This document shows positions 32,435 to 45,671 of a stretch of DNA of 64,000 nt, in pieces (the first letter of the stretch is position 1; each line of letters starts with the position of its first letter). The notes below the pieces were generated by a model. The model worked only from the letters and a program-made list of their open reading frames with translations. It did not search any database and was not told the origin of the DNA. Source of the stretch: Nelumbo lutea (lineage: Eukaryota > Streptophyta > Magnoliopsida > Proteales > Nelumbonaceae); the NCBI GenBank assembly GCA_022828595.1, contig JAKGHH010000002.1, positions 46,263,897 through 46,327,896 on the forward strand, given 5' to 3'. A program made the translations under genes and the position numbers.

Positions 32435-33129
32435 GTAAGTTGCTGCTAAGTTTGAGCGGCCTTACAATAATTAGTTATTGGTTTCCTTATTGGTCATAAC
32501 TATGACATCAGGTTGTGAATTCGTAGATGCAAATCCAGTGATGCTCAAGTGTGCCTTCCTTTGTTTCTATGTGTTTACAAGTCATGATCTATTTTTAAGA
32601 ATGGTTTCCAGCTCCATATTTCTGTGTTTAGAGTTAGTTGTTTTATAATATTTTGTCTTGAGTCTTCATTTCTAAGCCTGACTGCATTATGCTTATTGTG
32701 ATGTTTCCCTTTAAATATTAAGTAAGACCTCAGTTGGGTTTGCTTGTTGAGAATGAATTGTTTCCCTTTATATAAAAAAAAGGAGTTGGTGTCCTATTGT
32801 ATTTCTCTTTTTTTTTTTTCAAACTATAGGACAAGGCACTGGGAGTTCAGATCATTGCACAAGAAGTAGGGAAGGACTGTTGTTTTTTTGATATCTCTAC
32901 TTGTCTATTTAGAAGGACTGAGAAGTTTAGGTTGTTGCTTAAAAAAATATAAAGTTATTACTATTGTTATAGAGGTTGCTTTTTATGATTTTCGTCTATC
33001 AGTCGACTTTTTTCCTTTTTTCCTGACTTGCACTTAGATCACAGGTTCGTTAAGTTTTTTTAGGGGTTTAAAGTCTTGAGATCTCAAAACCTTGCTCTGA
33101 ATTGATCTTTTGCTACTAGGAGTTACTAA

Positions 33130-33960
33130 TGCCCATAGCAGAAACTCCTATTACTGATGGCCTATTTGACTTTGTAGGAACTTTAGGAGCTGGGCAGGTC
33201 TTGGCTAATACTTCTGACTTACCTAGGTGCAATGATTTGGATTTGGATTTGGAAACTCCTAATAAGATTAAGAGGGTTGATCTAATCTGTAGATAAGATG
33301 GGGGTTTATCCTTATCTATTAAAGAGAATCCTGATTCAAATAAGGATTTGAATTAGGAAACTCCTAATGGGATTAGGAGCTAATCTCTTTAAGGCTATAA
33401 AAGGAGGAGGGGCAAACCATTCAACACACAATCAGATCTCAGATCACAGAAAGAGAGAATTCTTGCTGAAGGATTCGATTCTTGTGAAGAACCACATGTT
33501 GGTTTTGCTCCATCCTGCACTGTGTCATCTTTAGTGGGAGCAGTCTTTGGACATTTCCTTGGGCGTGAACACTTTCATTGAGAGTTATTATTTCTTCGTA
33601 TCAGGCATCTCTCTATCCTATCTTTTGGTTTCAGATCTGGTTTGGATCTTGGTTCAAGATTGATCATTGAAAAATGTAGTTTTTCTAAAACAGGGAATAT
33701 GATCTGGTTCGGTCCTACAAGGTTCGGCTATCCATATAATAAATCTCTCATCCCTTCAGTCATCAGCTATATTTTGGACCTTTGGTTGCGCACAGTCACC
33801 CGAAGCCCATATAGGAATTCCATTTAAACTTTTCCCTCAACTCCCTTAGTGCAAATTTTTGGACCCATCCAAGTGTAAACATCAATGCTGTAGTCTTTTG
33901 CGGCCAGCTGAACTATATGCTAAGAATTACATGGGGATGAGTGCAGGTATTCTGTACTGT
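33130..33960 (+). repeat. Possible LTR-like sequence
   Basis: Short repeated phrases (gaaactcctaa, gattaggag) precede a TATA-like ctataaaaggagg near 33396, then a purine-rich leader. This resembles the promoter region of an LTR, but I found no clear ends or partner copy. Confidence 0.3.
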
Positions 33961-34101
33961 CATGTTCTGGAATTCTGGTTGAGTAAACTCTCTTGATTTC
34001 AGGTTTGATGTTGTATTCTTGCAATTTGGCTTAAACAATCTTGGGTTTTGTTTCGTTGTTTTATGTTGAACTTCTAATTAGTAGTAATAGCACCATGCCT
34101 C

Positions 34102-34917
34102 TGTTGGATTTTAACCTCATAAGAGATTAAGTCCAATGGGTTTGATTGGTCAATTACATGAGAAATTGCACCTACACACTTGATTGAAAAATCAGTTTTT
34201 CTCTTATAAAACCCAATTTTGAACTTATCCCACATTGGAAAATTATAAGTTTTGTTTTCAGTATTTCAATAGGAGCTGATTTACATTCCTTAGAATTAGT
34301 AGAGGAGTGTATGGGGATTTGATACTGCGCAACGCGCGCGCACGCGTGTGTGTGGTGCAATGAGGCGCTTTAGAGGCGCACTTTGCTCGCACCTGCGTGG
34401 CTCGTGATGGGTGACTTTGATTTTGGTGCGTTGCTGACCGTTGATCACCGTTGATGAAATCAATGGTCACGACTCGATCGGGTGTGATCAAGAGGCACAA
34501 TTCAAAGTTAACAGTCACTAACTGTTAACTACTTTTTAAACAATCACAATGTTTGAAATTGTGACTGTTCAAGGTGTCTTCTCTGAACCAGCACCTACCT
34601 TTTCTTCATACCTCTTCACAAATTATTTAAGGAGCATGAATTAGACTCCAAAACACACACTTTTGAAATTCACTATCTCTCTCTTTCTCAGTCCGGTCTG
34701 CTATAATCTTACAGAAGGTTTCTTTGGAGACTCTTCAACTTTGCTGGTTGTAGATTCTCGCCCAAAGCTCTATTGTATCCTGGGAACAAATTTGCTTGTA
34801 ACCCAACAACAAACTCAGTGAAACTGAGTGGGGACAAATAACGTTCTAAAGACAATGTCTTCAGACGCGTCTCAGAGCTTCTCCTCCAAATTTACAGTGA
34901 CCCCATTTTCAACAACA
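34102..34917. repeat. Solo LTR with near-perfect target duplication
   Basis: Starts TGTTGGATTTTAACC and ends TTTTCAACAACA, giving TGTTG/CAACA ends; flanked by gcctc (34097-34101) and acctc (34918-34922). Contains a GC-rich (cgcgcgcgcacgcgtgtgtg) block near 34333 and a leader-like purine/pyrimidine tract. No internal domain beside it. Confidence 0.72.
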
Positions 34918-34922
34918 ACCTC

Positions 34923-36684
34923 TACATAATCCAAGCTTGTTGTAATCATCCTCTTGGCCTCAAAGAGCAGATGGAATGAGGTGTTTCTTTCATTTGTGCT
35001 GTTTTATCAAATCCAGAAATAACATGATTGCTGAGTTGTGTTTTTGGCTTACTAAGAGTAATAATAATGGAACATGCATGTCATAAGCAAGCTCCCATGC
35101 TATGTTTTTGGTGTTGATTTCATAATGCTCAGTGTCTTTGAGTGAATTATGTCTTATTTGCCATTAGACAGCAGCCCATTTTGAAATGATGATCACCCCA
35201 TATGTTTGGCCATCTTAGGTTGACAAATGGCTTATTTTGCATCAATAAAGAGCTCTACGCCCCTGACTACTTTTTCATTGTGATATGAGGTAAATTTACT
35301 CCATTCTCCTAGTTGAGTGGATCCTCTTTGTATAAGGTCATTAATCATACAAAGAAACTTTAGTGTCCCCTATCATCCTCCATTATCACTCTGCACTGCT
35401 GCAACTTAGTGCTTTCCAATGCCAACATTATCTCCATCTCGGGACATTTAGCCAATTAGCCCAACAAACAATAAAAGCATTCCACCCCAATAAACAATAT
35501 AAACTCTGGCAATTTTGCACTCTACAAATTTGAATTTATACTCCTTCCAAACTATGCCTCAAGTTCGATGGATTTAAAGAAAAGCATGACATAACTTCTT
35601 TAGTTCAATTGAACGTAAGGGAGAGGGAAAGAATAGGTTACAAAATTTAGCTGAATTCCTTGACAATTTTTTCTCAACTTTCTATTTATATCTTATATTC
35701 TATCAAACTAAATAGGAGATAGGATTAATGGATGTTCAGCAGGTTGTGAAACCATTAATAAGGCTCCAAACTGATCATAAAATACATAAAACTCACAATC
35801 ATTCAACCCCTCACTTTGTATAATATGCGTTCATATTCTTATTATATAAAACAGAAAGCAAGAAAAAAAGCGAGGCCACACACACACATCAGAGATGATC
35901 ATTTGAAGACGAAAACAGAAAGCTTGAGATGATCGTTTGAAGACAAGAAATGCGATGCATTAGTCAACCAATCTGTAGAAAAATTTGTTTCTCTGAAAGC
36001 ATGAGAGTATTGGACTGTAAGACACCCTACTGCATATGCTGTAGTATTCTTCGATTAGACTAGATTTGAATCTCCCTCAATGGTATTTCTAGTGCTGAAT
36101 TTTCAACCACCAAACAAATACTACTGTCAAGGCAACACTACATTAGTCTCCAAATCACTTATAACAATCTCACAACCACTCGCAATCAACAAATTTGGTG
36201 TAATCTGACATTCAGATCAAGAACTTGATGTAAACTACCACTCAGATAGATTCGACTACCATTTGGATAAAAAACATTGATGCAAACTACCATTTAGAGA
36301 TATTCGACCACTCCTTTCAGCAAAAAAAATATATTTTTTTCCTTTTTACATCACTACTGACAATTGATCACAACGAGAGAAACTCAACAACTCAAACAAC
36401 CACACAAACCCTCTTGAAACTGCTCAATAGAGAGTAAACAATACAAAACCACCACGTGACTAGGGCTGCCACTCATGGTGACAACAGTATTAGACTGATA
36501 TCCTAGGGCTGCCGCACCTTCCTAACACTTGTAATAGGAATTGTGGCAGTCCTAAAAAAAATAAAATAGTCCATAGCTAGCAAGTTGTGTACCTTAGATT
36601 TTGCAGCCCAGAGAAGGAGAAAAGAAAAGGAGAGATCGCATGTCATAAAACTTGAAGCCGCAGCCTTCTTCTCCTTCGTTTAGC
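34923..36684. other. Copia leader and unidentified inserted DNA
   Basis: No coding potential seen. The last ~150 bp before 36685 should be Copia leader. The rest (34.9-36.5 kb) is AT-rich and could be the remainder of the CACTA insertion; the boundary could not be placed. Confidence 0.4.
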
Positions 36685-36696
36685 GCTCTGATACCA
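36685..36696 (-). other. Copia primer binding site (tRNA-iMet)
   Basis: Minus TGGTATCAGAGC directly abutting the 5' LTR. Confidence 0.9.
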
Positions 36697-36952
36697 TGTT
36701 TCAACAGTTCAAATCAGTAGAAAAGGAAGGAGAGAGAGAAGAAGAAGAAGAAGAAACAATCGAACAGGAGAGACTAAACCCTACTAGTTGGAAATAATGT
36801 GTATTATGTTGTAATTAGTGTACAAGGACAAAGCTACCCCCACTTAAGTATGGGACAAGAGAAGTACAGAAGTAATATCAGAATTGCCACATCAGAATAT
36901 AACTTAAACACGATGAAAAGACTAATCTACCCTTACTCGACCAACTCTAACA
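36697..36952 (-). repeat. Copia 5' LTR
   Basis: 256 bp; shares gaagaagaagaagaaacaat and tgtgtattatgtt with the left LTR. Confidence 0.9.
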
Positions 36953-38590
36953 AAAGGTATTAAATACGATCTTGGCTTTTGTTATAGTCTACTAAGGAAA
37001 CAATCGAGACTCAAACTGAGACATGGCCACCATGGGTGTGGGGTTCCCTTTCAATTTTCATATTTTTTTGTCACATAATCATACCGATTGAACTTGTATT
37101 ATGCTCATTTGTAAATTGGGATTCATTTCTTTTTTTTTTCCTTTTTGTACTACAATATCCAAATCCAATGGTAGTTTAGCTTAATTTGGAAAGAGTACAA
37201 ATACATATAGAATAATACAAAATATAAGGTTTTGCACTCTACATATTTTCATTTATACTTTTTCCAAACTAAGCATTTGGAAAAAAGGTTTGGTCGGTGT
37301 ATTTGTATCTTATAGTGACCAATATTCTATCTAAGCTTACTTTGAATGGGTATACAATATACTGTACCTGGGTTTGCATGACTTTGAAAACCTCCATACC
37401 CCTTTTTGTATTGGTGTATCCATGGGTTTTCATGACTTTGGATACAAATATGATATGCCCAATACAGATGAATATTCGGAGTTGAGTTTTCTCCCCTTCC
37501 CTATAACCATCTACATCCCTCGTCGGCCTCTGCCGACGTCTTTTGCTTATACCCAAATGGATTGAATAGTGCAACCACAAGAACTCGAAAATGAAATTTA
37601 CCAGAGCTTTGCCAACATCCTACAGGATAAAATTCCCATGAGATTAGTATCCTTGATCATGACTCTAGAATACAGAAATGGATTTTAGCTATCTCCCATA
37701 GATACCTTTAGCCCTTGTTCACTTCAAAATGTCTGTCACTTTTTGCCTTTGTTCTTTGCTTGCTTCTTCTCTTGTGCATTAGAATCACATATAATTGTCA
37801 AGAACTCATTCAATAGATTTTGTATGTTCAAGAAGAGGGTTGGACAACCACCTTGCCTCCTTTTTGCTTTAAATTTTGCAAAGAATTCCATCCATTCATC
37901 AGTCATTACAAATACATGTTATTCCTCTTCTTTTTCTTCTATTTTTTCCATTAAGTCCTCTTCCCCCTACTTATTAGAAAATACCCATTATAACAGCTCA
38001 ATGCATCTTACCATTAGTTAGATAAATAAAATTTTTAATTAATAGAAAAAAATTATAACTTATAATTGAGAAACAAAATCATTCATTGAGAAATACCCTT
38101 TATAACAACTCAATGCACCTTACCATTAGCTATTTCAGGTTTTTAGATTCTACTTTCCTTGAGTTTTTGACAAGCCCTTTTAATTGTTTTCCAAATATAC
38201 AAAGAAAAAGGTAAGAAAAACTTCTACTAGTCCATAAGCAATGCAAATTATAAAAGGAGTAATTTCTTTCACCTTATGGAAATGGACCCCTTTAGATGGT
38301 CAAGTCTTTCAGAGTTTCCTTTGGACTTCCTATTCAAAAACACTAAGAAGACAAGAAAAGAAATTTCACAAAAAATTCTATACATATTGCTATAAGATTG
38401 TGCATTCTTAATTCATCAAACATAATATTTAGATACTCAAAAATAAAAAGATCATAAACACAAGTAACAAAAAAGATAAAAAACCAAGTTCACCAAGTAT
38501 TAAAAACAAATCAAAACTTTAAGTTCAACATAGAGTTTGGCTTACTAATCTAATCATCCAAATTCTCTAGATATGTTGGCCCCACTTCTC
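36953..38590. other. Intergenic, nothing recognised
   Basis: AT-rich. The short ORFs (37269-37580 minus, 37743-38021 plus) have no recognisable domain. A ~40-bp phrase caactcaatgca(t/c)cttaccatta occurs at 37992 and 38103 as a degenerate direct repeat. Confidence 0.5.
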
Positions 38591-38599
38591 AATGGTACC

Positions 38600-41500
38600 A
38601 ACTACTAACCAAAGCCAGGTGGTATTTCACCATCATCTTCATCTTCATCTTTGGGAGGTTGTGTTAAATCTACATATCCAACTTGAGTGTTGGCTGCATT
38701 TTCCTTCATGATTCCACATTATTCAATGAAAAATTCATCATCACTTAAAGAACAAAAATAAAAAATTATAATTCAAAAAATAGCTAAAATAATCAAGTAT
38801 GGAAATATCATTTGAGGTAATATTAATGATAGTTACCATCAATCCTAGTTTTTTTTTCTTGATGATGATTCCATTATTGAAAATGTTGTCTCATTAGCTT
38901 TAAATATATCATCATTCTCATTACCATCAAGTAATGGAGAATCCTCATCATTGTGCACTATCCAATCTTCCACAACATCAACATGTTCATGCCCAATTGG
39001 GTTAAGACTTTCATTTTTTCTCCTAAAAATAAATAAATGATACATTAGATGCAATGCAAGCATTAAAAAAAGCAATCATGAAACATAAAAGCTAAAACAC
39101 CTACCCATCCATCACATGCAGGTTGCAATGAACATATATTAGGTCATTGAGCCTCTAGTGCTCTAACATATTCATTCTCTTCGTGTGTATATGTTCAAAA
39201 ACATTCCAATTGCGTTCACATTCAGATGAGTTACACATCTGGCTAAAGATCCTTACAACAATCATTTTCAAAATTTGAGTGTCACAACCAAATCCCAGCC
39301 ACCACTCACCTATATACAATGAAATAAAGTTGATTTAATTTATAAAATAAAATTGAAATTTGAAATAATAAACATGTTATAGGAAAAAAGTATTTATTAC
39401 TTGGAGGCATTGACTTAGTCTTCATTGAGAAAGGTCTTCCAAAATTACCACGACAATTTTCAAAAAGAGTAAGCTCTTTGTTCAGCTTTATCTCCACATC
39501 ACCTAATTTGATTGCAAGCTTTTCAATGACATAAAAAACTGCAGACATAACGGCCAGGGATTTAACTTTTGATTTCGGATCATAATAATACCCTGCAAGA
39601 TGAAGCCTCTGACCCATTTGTCTATTCCATCTTCTATCAATAATGTCCATGATTGGGTCATATTCAACTTTCTTATAATTAAAAAACTTTTTCAATGATT
39701 CTTTTGCCTTCAACATTACATGATACATATACCCCATTGCTTGTTTAAACTTAGAATTTGCAAGTCTCAATGCACTAAAAAGAGGTGATGTGAAACCCAC
39801 AATCATTTTGCATTGTGCCCAAAATTCAGAATCCAAAACTATTTGTATTATTTCCTTCCCCTTTGCATCTTTTGCATACCTAGAATCAATAAAACTCCGA
39901 TTTGTCACCAAATTTTGCAGATCATGCATGTGCTTCAAAATGCTATCCAATGCAATGAAATTAGTTGCAAAACGAGTGGCTTCAGGATGTACTATATCAG
40001 TCCAACCAGGTCTCTTCTTTAGCATTAAGAGTACAAAAATATGATTGTAGACAAATTTGGTAATTCTAGATGCACGTTAAACCACATTTGCAACATAATC
40101 CATTTCCCCAATTTCCTTTATCATCAAATTTAGACAATGTGCTGCACAAGGTGACCAATATATCCATGAAAATTCTACTTCCAAGAATCTTCATGCAGCT
40201 ACATAATTTGTAGCATTGTCATAACCACCTGAACAACATTTTCTACTTTTACCCAATCAATAACTTCATTAAACAAAATAAATAAATCCTTTGCACTCTT
40301 GAATGTTTCAGAAGCATCTACAGACTTCACAAATACAGTTCCTGTAGGACAATACACTAAAAAGTTAATCAATGTTTGGCTACGTGTATATGCCCAACCC
40401 TTAGCCATTATAGTGCAACCATATGTAGCCCAATCCTTATGGAGTTTATCAACTGACATTTGCACCTCCTGAACTAAATCCTTCAATAAATTAGTCCTAC
40501 AATTATGATATGAAGGAGCTTTGTACCCTGGATCAATAGTAGCAAGGGCATCCAACATAAGCTGAAAATATCTTGAACACAAAGCATTCAAGGGAATATA
40601 AACATCACATAACCACTTCATAACAACATGGCCCACATGATTAATTACTCCCTTAGATGCCAATACACTCTTAATTCCAAGTTATGCACCTGGAATGGTC
40701 CATGGAGCAAAATGGCTAGTTATTAGCCCTGAAGATGCTATTCCCTTTCCCGATGATGTAGTTGGTTTTTTCCCTTAATAAGTATCATGTGTACTAGGTG
40801 GATCTATTTCTCTAATCTCAATACCATCATCATTATCATTCCTTCTACATTGTACTCTAGTGTCAACAAAATTCATTGGTTGCTTTTCACTTTTTTTTTT
40901 TGTCATTGATTTCATTCAAAGATTACTCCATTTTGATTCATACATCATGGGGTACTTTACGACAAATTGCAATCTCACATTTCCTTTGGGAAAGATGTTG
41001 TTTCATCCTATTAATCCCTCCCTCTTTAAAAGTCTTTTGACAATAAAGACATGCCATTAACTTTGATTCATTAAGAGGGTCAACTTTAAGGGAAACATGC
41101 TCTCAAGCAGAATTAGTTTTTTCCCTAACATTTGATGAAATTGGCTCTTGTGATGGAGGTGAATCAGATGCATTAGCATTTGGACTTTGAGATTCCATCA
41201 TCTTAGTTCAATAAAATAAATCCAACTCAAAAATAAATCCCTTCATACAAACACAAAATATAAAATTAAAAACCTTGCATTGACTAAAAGAACCAACCAA
41301 AATGTAAAATCGCTCCATATAAGCAAAAAACAATTAAGCAAATACTTAACCAAAAAATTAAGCAAATAATTAACCAAAATGTAAAATCACTCCATTAGAA
41401 ATGAGAGTAAATCGCTTGTAAAAATTTAAGCAAAACTTTTAGCATATGATCATCATATGAAAATTAAGCAAAATATGCATATGAAAATTAAAAACAAATT

Positions 41501-42545
41501 AAGCAAGATTAATTAAACAAAGAACTAAGCATTTGATCATCAAATGAAGTTTGAGAGTTCAACAAGGTATATAATCAACAAGAAACTAATAGAAAAATAC
41601 AAGCAGCAACTTTCTGCTAGTAAATCTATCAACTTATCGTCTATTACTCCTAATTATAAACTATAAACTATTCACTAAAAGTCGTTGCCTAGCAGGTCCA
41701 AAGCAAAATGATGAACCAAATGACGAACAAACAGGGGCTGATGAACCAAATGAATAAAAAAAAATTCAAAAAATCAATTAAATCACAAAAAAATCAAAAA
41801 ATAAAATTATACCTTTAGGGTTTCACTACCGAGTGCCGGTAATGGTGGTGTGACAGTGGATTCACCGTCGGTGGGCTCGGGTAGTCGGGCTTGGTCGTAG
41901 GCAAGTTGCCACTGTAAGCTTGCAAGTGGTGAGTGCCGAGTGGATTTGCTGTCGGTGCAAGCCTGCAAGTCTGGCTTGGGCTTGCTAGTGCCAAATGTCG
42001 AGTGCTGAGTGCTGCTGCCGAGTGCCAAGTGCTACTGCAAGCTCGCCATCCGCCATTGCAAGTGTTGAATCTTCTTGCCGTTGGACGCCGCTGCAAGTGC
42101 TGGGGTGAGGATGTCTTTTCGCCGCTGCAAGCTCACCGGTCGCCGTCGGTGTGTATCACCGTTAGATGCTCGAGGTGATGGCCGCCGCAGGTGACTGGTC
42201 GGTAGGGTGTGAGGGTTGAGAGGACTGAGGAGTGGGGAGGGAACTCGAGAAAATGGGAAATAACCCTAAAGGTAAAGGGAAAACCTTATAAGGGATTCAA
42301 ACTGGTTGGGATATAATAGGTATTTTATTTTTTGTTTTTTATTTAAAACATTAAAAATAAAAATATTAACCTGTGAACCGCTGCCCGGGTCAAATAGTTT
42401 AGCTGTCCGACCACCCGGGTCAATGGTTTATTGACTTTTTAACGTTTTTTTTTTTCAATTTTCCAGTTTCTAGTAAAACCAGACTCGACCGGTTACCGGT
42501 TTTTCCGGTTTGACCATCCGGTCCAGTCCGGTTTTGAAAACAATG
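38600..42545 (-). mobile_element. hAT DNA transposon, decayed, right terminus identified
   Basis: Transposase remnants 41215-38640 on the minus strand, a GC-rich 5' leader (41800-42250), and a right end with ccggtttttccggtttgacc and ccggttttgaaaacaatg ending at 42545. These end motifs recur in four short elements at 52.4-55.9 kb that carry 8-bp target duplications, as hAT elements do. The left terminus was not found, so the left boundary is approximate. Confidence 0.75.
38640..41215 (-). pseudogene. hAT transposase
   Basis: Order on minus: N-terminus MMESQSPNANASDSPPS, BED-type zinc finger CLYCQKTF...HLSQRKCEIAIC near 41060-40960, stops, then 40663-40199 (DPGYKAPSYHNCRTNLL, LINFLVYCPTGTVFVKSVDA), 40025-39306 (KKRPGWTDIVHPEATRFATN), and the dimerisation region near 39290-39150 (CNSSECERNWNVFEHIHTKR). 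The conserved CTIMSDGW-type Asp is Lys here (AKGW), and a 1-base shift destroys the Asp-Asn-Ala-x-Asn-Tyr motif near 40220. Inactive. Confidence 0.88.
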
Positions 42546-42553
42546 CTTTAATC

Positions 42554-44785
42554 AAACCAGACATCCTAGCTGAACTAAATTATTGGAAAGAAAAGGTTAA
42601 GATCTTACTTGGTTGTATCAGCAACTTCTCTCGCTCGTCTTCCCTTGTAACAAATTAAGTTTATTAATTACTGGGATAACATATATGCACACCCTATCTA
42701 TTATTCCCTCTTTGGATTTCACTTGCAATTGACTCATTGAGGGTATAGCCCCATCAAAAACCCAATAACATAATGGACAAAAAAGAAACAAGAATGATAA
42801 TATGTATTTCACTTAGAATGTGGATCAAGAAAATAAGACCAGAAAGAAGATATACATAACATTTGAGAAAGCCTTCTTTCTTTTAGCAATCACCTTAATT
42901 TTAGGAAATGCTCTTGACCTGGGTAGCACTTTCGTCACTGATTCTTGAATGTACCTTTGCTGCATGGAGTTCAAATCAACCCCACAAGATTGTCCCCTTC
43001 TACGTCCCACGCATGCAGAAAAAGAAATTTTCAGAAAGGACCTGAATGGAATACTGACAGATTCCACTTTTTCCTTTTATCTGTATAGGAATGTTCTCTA
43101 TCTGCAAAAGACCTAATTGTTGTATTCTATTATACTATGCACATTGCTCATCAATTAATGCTTCTAGTACTCCATTCAACTGGTGATCCTGAATGGAATA
43201 CTGACAAGTCATTCAAAGAGTCCAAGATTCAGATAGAAGAATTCCTTGCAAAGTAAATCTACAAAATTCCTTATTCTATAAATATCTTTATGTGCAGAAT
43301 TTAATAGATTGTTTTTCTTTACAAAAACGAGAGCATCACCATTCAATTTGGATCATGTTTATCTTTCTCGTACCCAAACACTAATAACAATCCATTAGTT
43401 TCCTAATTCTGCTCAGAAACATAGTTGAACAGAACCAATACCAATAGATATAAGGGTTTAAAAGAAGGATCAAATAAAGATTCAAAAGTAGTAGATTTTC
43501 CCCATCAGTACTGCTTTGACAAATTAAAGCAGCTGGCTTGTTCCAAACAATAAGATTTGCATTATTTACTTTTAACCAAGCAGCCACTTGAACCATAAAA
43601 TCTCAATTAACTTAGCTATCATAAAAAACAATAGAGTTGTTTAACAATGCTAATTAAAACTAAGTAGATCTGTCACTTGAGAAGTTTATGAGAAATGCTA
43701 CCAGGGTCAATGCATAGGACTGGAGTTGAAGAGGATGCAGATGGTAAATAGTATACCAAGTCAAGAAACCAAGGAAAAGGGTATGATTTTGATGTCTTTC
43801 AGAAGTTTAGTTTTAAATTACCTAAAAATTTCTTAAAGCAATCTTTTCATTCCAATAACCTCTCCATGCCCTGCTCATTTGTATACATTCTCTCAAATTG
43901 GCCAAACATGCTCTCCGTCTTGCTCATTTGTATACATGGTCGACTCCTCCTGATTTTCTTCTTGAGACCTTGTTATCTGATTGTAGTTTTGAGCAGATTC
44001 GTTAATGAATTGGCTTCAGTATTTTGTTGGATGACCTTCTGCCTTCAAGAAAAAACCTTTTCATGCCCTGCAAGTTAATTTTAGTGAGTCATGGGTGCTT
44101 GACATCATGCAACAAATGGGTTGAACTTGGAAGCATAATCCCATGCGGCACAACCTAACACGGCAATTGGAAGCTTCTATAGACCATGACCCATATTTTT
44201 AATTTGATAAACTCCAAATTTCAACAGTTGGAGTTTCGGAAACCAAGACAGATTTCGAGATGCAAAGTTGATGTCTACTAAAACATGGACAAATGCCCAA
44301 ATTCAAAGCTTAAAGGAGAAGGACTAATACATGATTTGAGTGGGAATGGCTTGGCTCCAAACAAATTTGGTAATATTTTTTAGAAGCAAGTAAATTTTAT
44401 GGAAGGTGATTCCTAATTGGGTATGATATACCCCATCATACCCTTAGCAGTCCTAGGCTTAGCTATATTGTCTATGTACATCTACCTCAATCCCTCAAAC
44501 ATTAATCAATAGGAAAACAAGTCAATTTTCTGATTTTCCTCTAGATCTTATACAACTTTACCCAATGCATTATACTTAGTCACTTCCTTTGTTAATGTTA
44601 TTTTTCAAGAAAATAATTAAAAAAAAAAATCTTTAGCCTCTAGCCTTGCCCTTCAAGATTAATTAGGACTTCAACTTAAAATATGTTTTGAATTCTTTCA
44701 ACTATAAATCCATTGTTATTTACAATTTTTTGGCAAAATAAGGTTAAAGCACCATTAAGATAAATAAGAATTTGTACAAGGAACT
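42554..44785. other. Unassigned sequence
   Basis: No gene recognised. Minus ORF 42825-43067 includes NSMQQRYIQESVTKVLPRSR, and plus 43130-43257 reads LVLHSTGDPEWNTDKSFKES then KIQIEEFLAK-stop. Both could be decayed exons, but I cannot name a family. Confidence 0.4.
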
Positions 44786-45027
44786 AAGGCTTTGTTTGTT
44801 TTTTGGTAAGTTATTTATTCGGGTAAATGCAATTACCTTATCCAGGTAAATAAGTCAATGACCATTTTAGCCATAGAAATCCATTATTAAAAGGGGTATT
44901 TTGTTTCATGCAAGTATTGGCAACTTTCCCCCTATATGGAAAAGTTATTTACCAACCTAAAAGATGTGTATTACTTTTTTGGGTAAGTTGTACCTAGGAA
45001 AATAAATTTTCCCTATTCCCCACATAA
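44786..45027. repeat. MITE-like repeat, copy 1 of an inverted pair
   Basis: Begins ggctttgtttgttttttggt and contains ttggcaacttt; its inverse is found at 53270-53555 (ttaccaaaaagcaaacggag). Non-coding. Confidence 0.6.
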
Positions 45028-45671
45028 AGCTAAAAAAAGAGCATTGAATTTTTAGTCATTAAGAATCAAAATCCCATTTATCAATTTTCCCCCCTCTCCA
45101 AATCTAAAAAAAGAACAGCCTCTAAGAGGATGCTATCCTTACTCATAGTTCATGAAATCATGGACAACACTATTAGGTGAGATGAGTATGATTCGCAATA
45201 GCCATATATAAGAAAAATGAATCTTTATTGATGTATTGTCCAAGACTCCAGCATTGATACTATTACGCACCACCTCTTTTCATCTCTTTTTCCTTGTTCT
45301 GAAAATATATATATATATATTATAAAAAAAAGGTTCTATAGGACTGGGAGCTCATCAGTAATTTCGTCAGCATATTTCAAGTCGAGATCAAGAAGATTAT
45401 ATAGAGATTTAGAAGCTATTTTTTAATCCGAGTGAATTTTAAACAGTTACATGGTACAGTCGAGGATCCAAGTGTATGAAAAGGTATTTGTACAGGATTT
45501 CATCAGATGAGCCACAGGCTCACATCTGTCTATCTTGAGTTCCGCAGGCTCACATCTGTCTATCTTCAAAACTCAGAAGAATCGTTTGTTTCGATCGTTG
45601 CTCTCAATGAGATAAAACCTCTGCTCAAACCAAAAACCACATCACCAAAATGTTTACCGCCCGTTAACTTA

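Larger units (their letters stand above)
27460..36952 (-). mobile_element. Ty1/Copia LTR retrotransposon, decayed, invaded by other elements
   Basis: LTRs 27460-27727 and 36697-36952 start TGTTTCA and end CTAACA. Minus-strand order: 5' LTR, iMet primer site, interrupted leader, gag (~31880-30960), protease, integrase, RT, RNase H, polypurine tract, 3' LTR; IN before RT marks Copia. About 4.5 kb of foreign DNA lies in the leader. No clean target duplication (ttaag versus aaagg). Inactive: the RT box reads YVDG. Confidence 0.9.

Noticed and set aside
32328..32438. Functional calmodulin gene
   Set aside because: Only one exon-sized piece, with the first Ca-binding loop destroyed and no second exon.
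27455..36957. 5-bp target duplication for the Copia element
   Set aside because: Flanks ttaag and aaagg match at only 2 of 5 positions.
38150..38190. ttttaattgttttccaaa as the hAT left terminus
   Set aside because: Weak resemblance to the right end and no matching 8-bp duplication with ctttaatc at 42546-42553.
41807..42178. Overlapping GC-rich ORFs on both strands
   Set aside because: Both strands are open because of local GC content in the hAT leader; no domain and no splice context.
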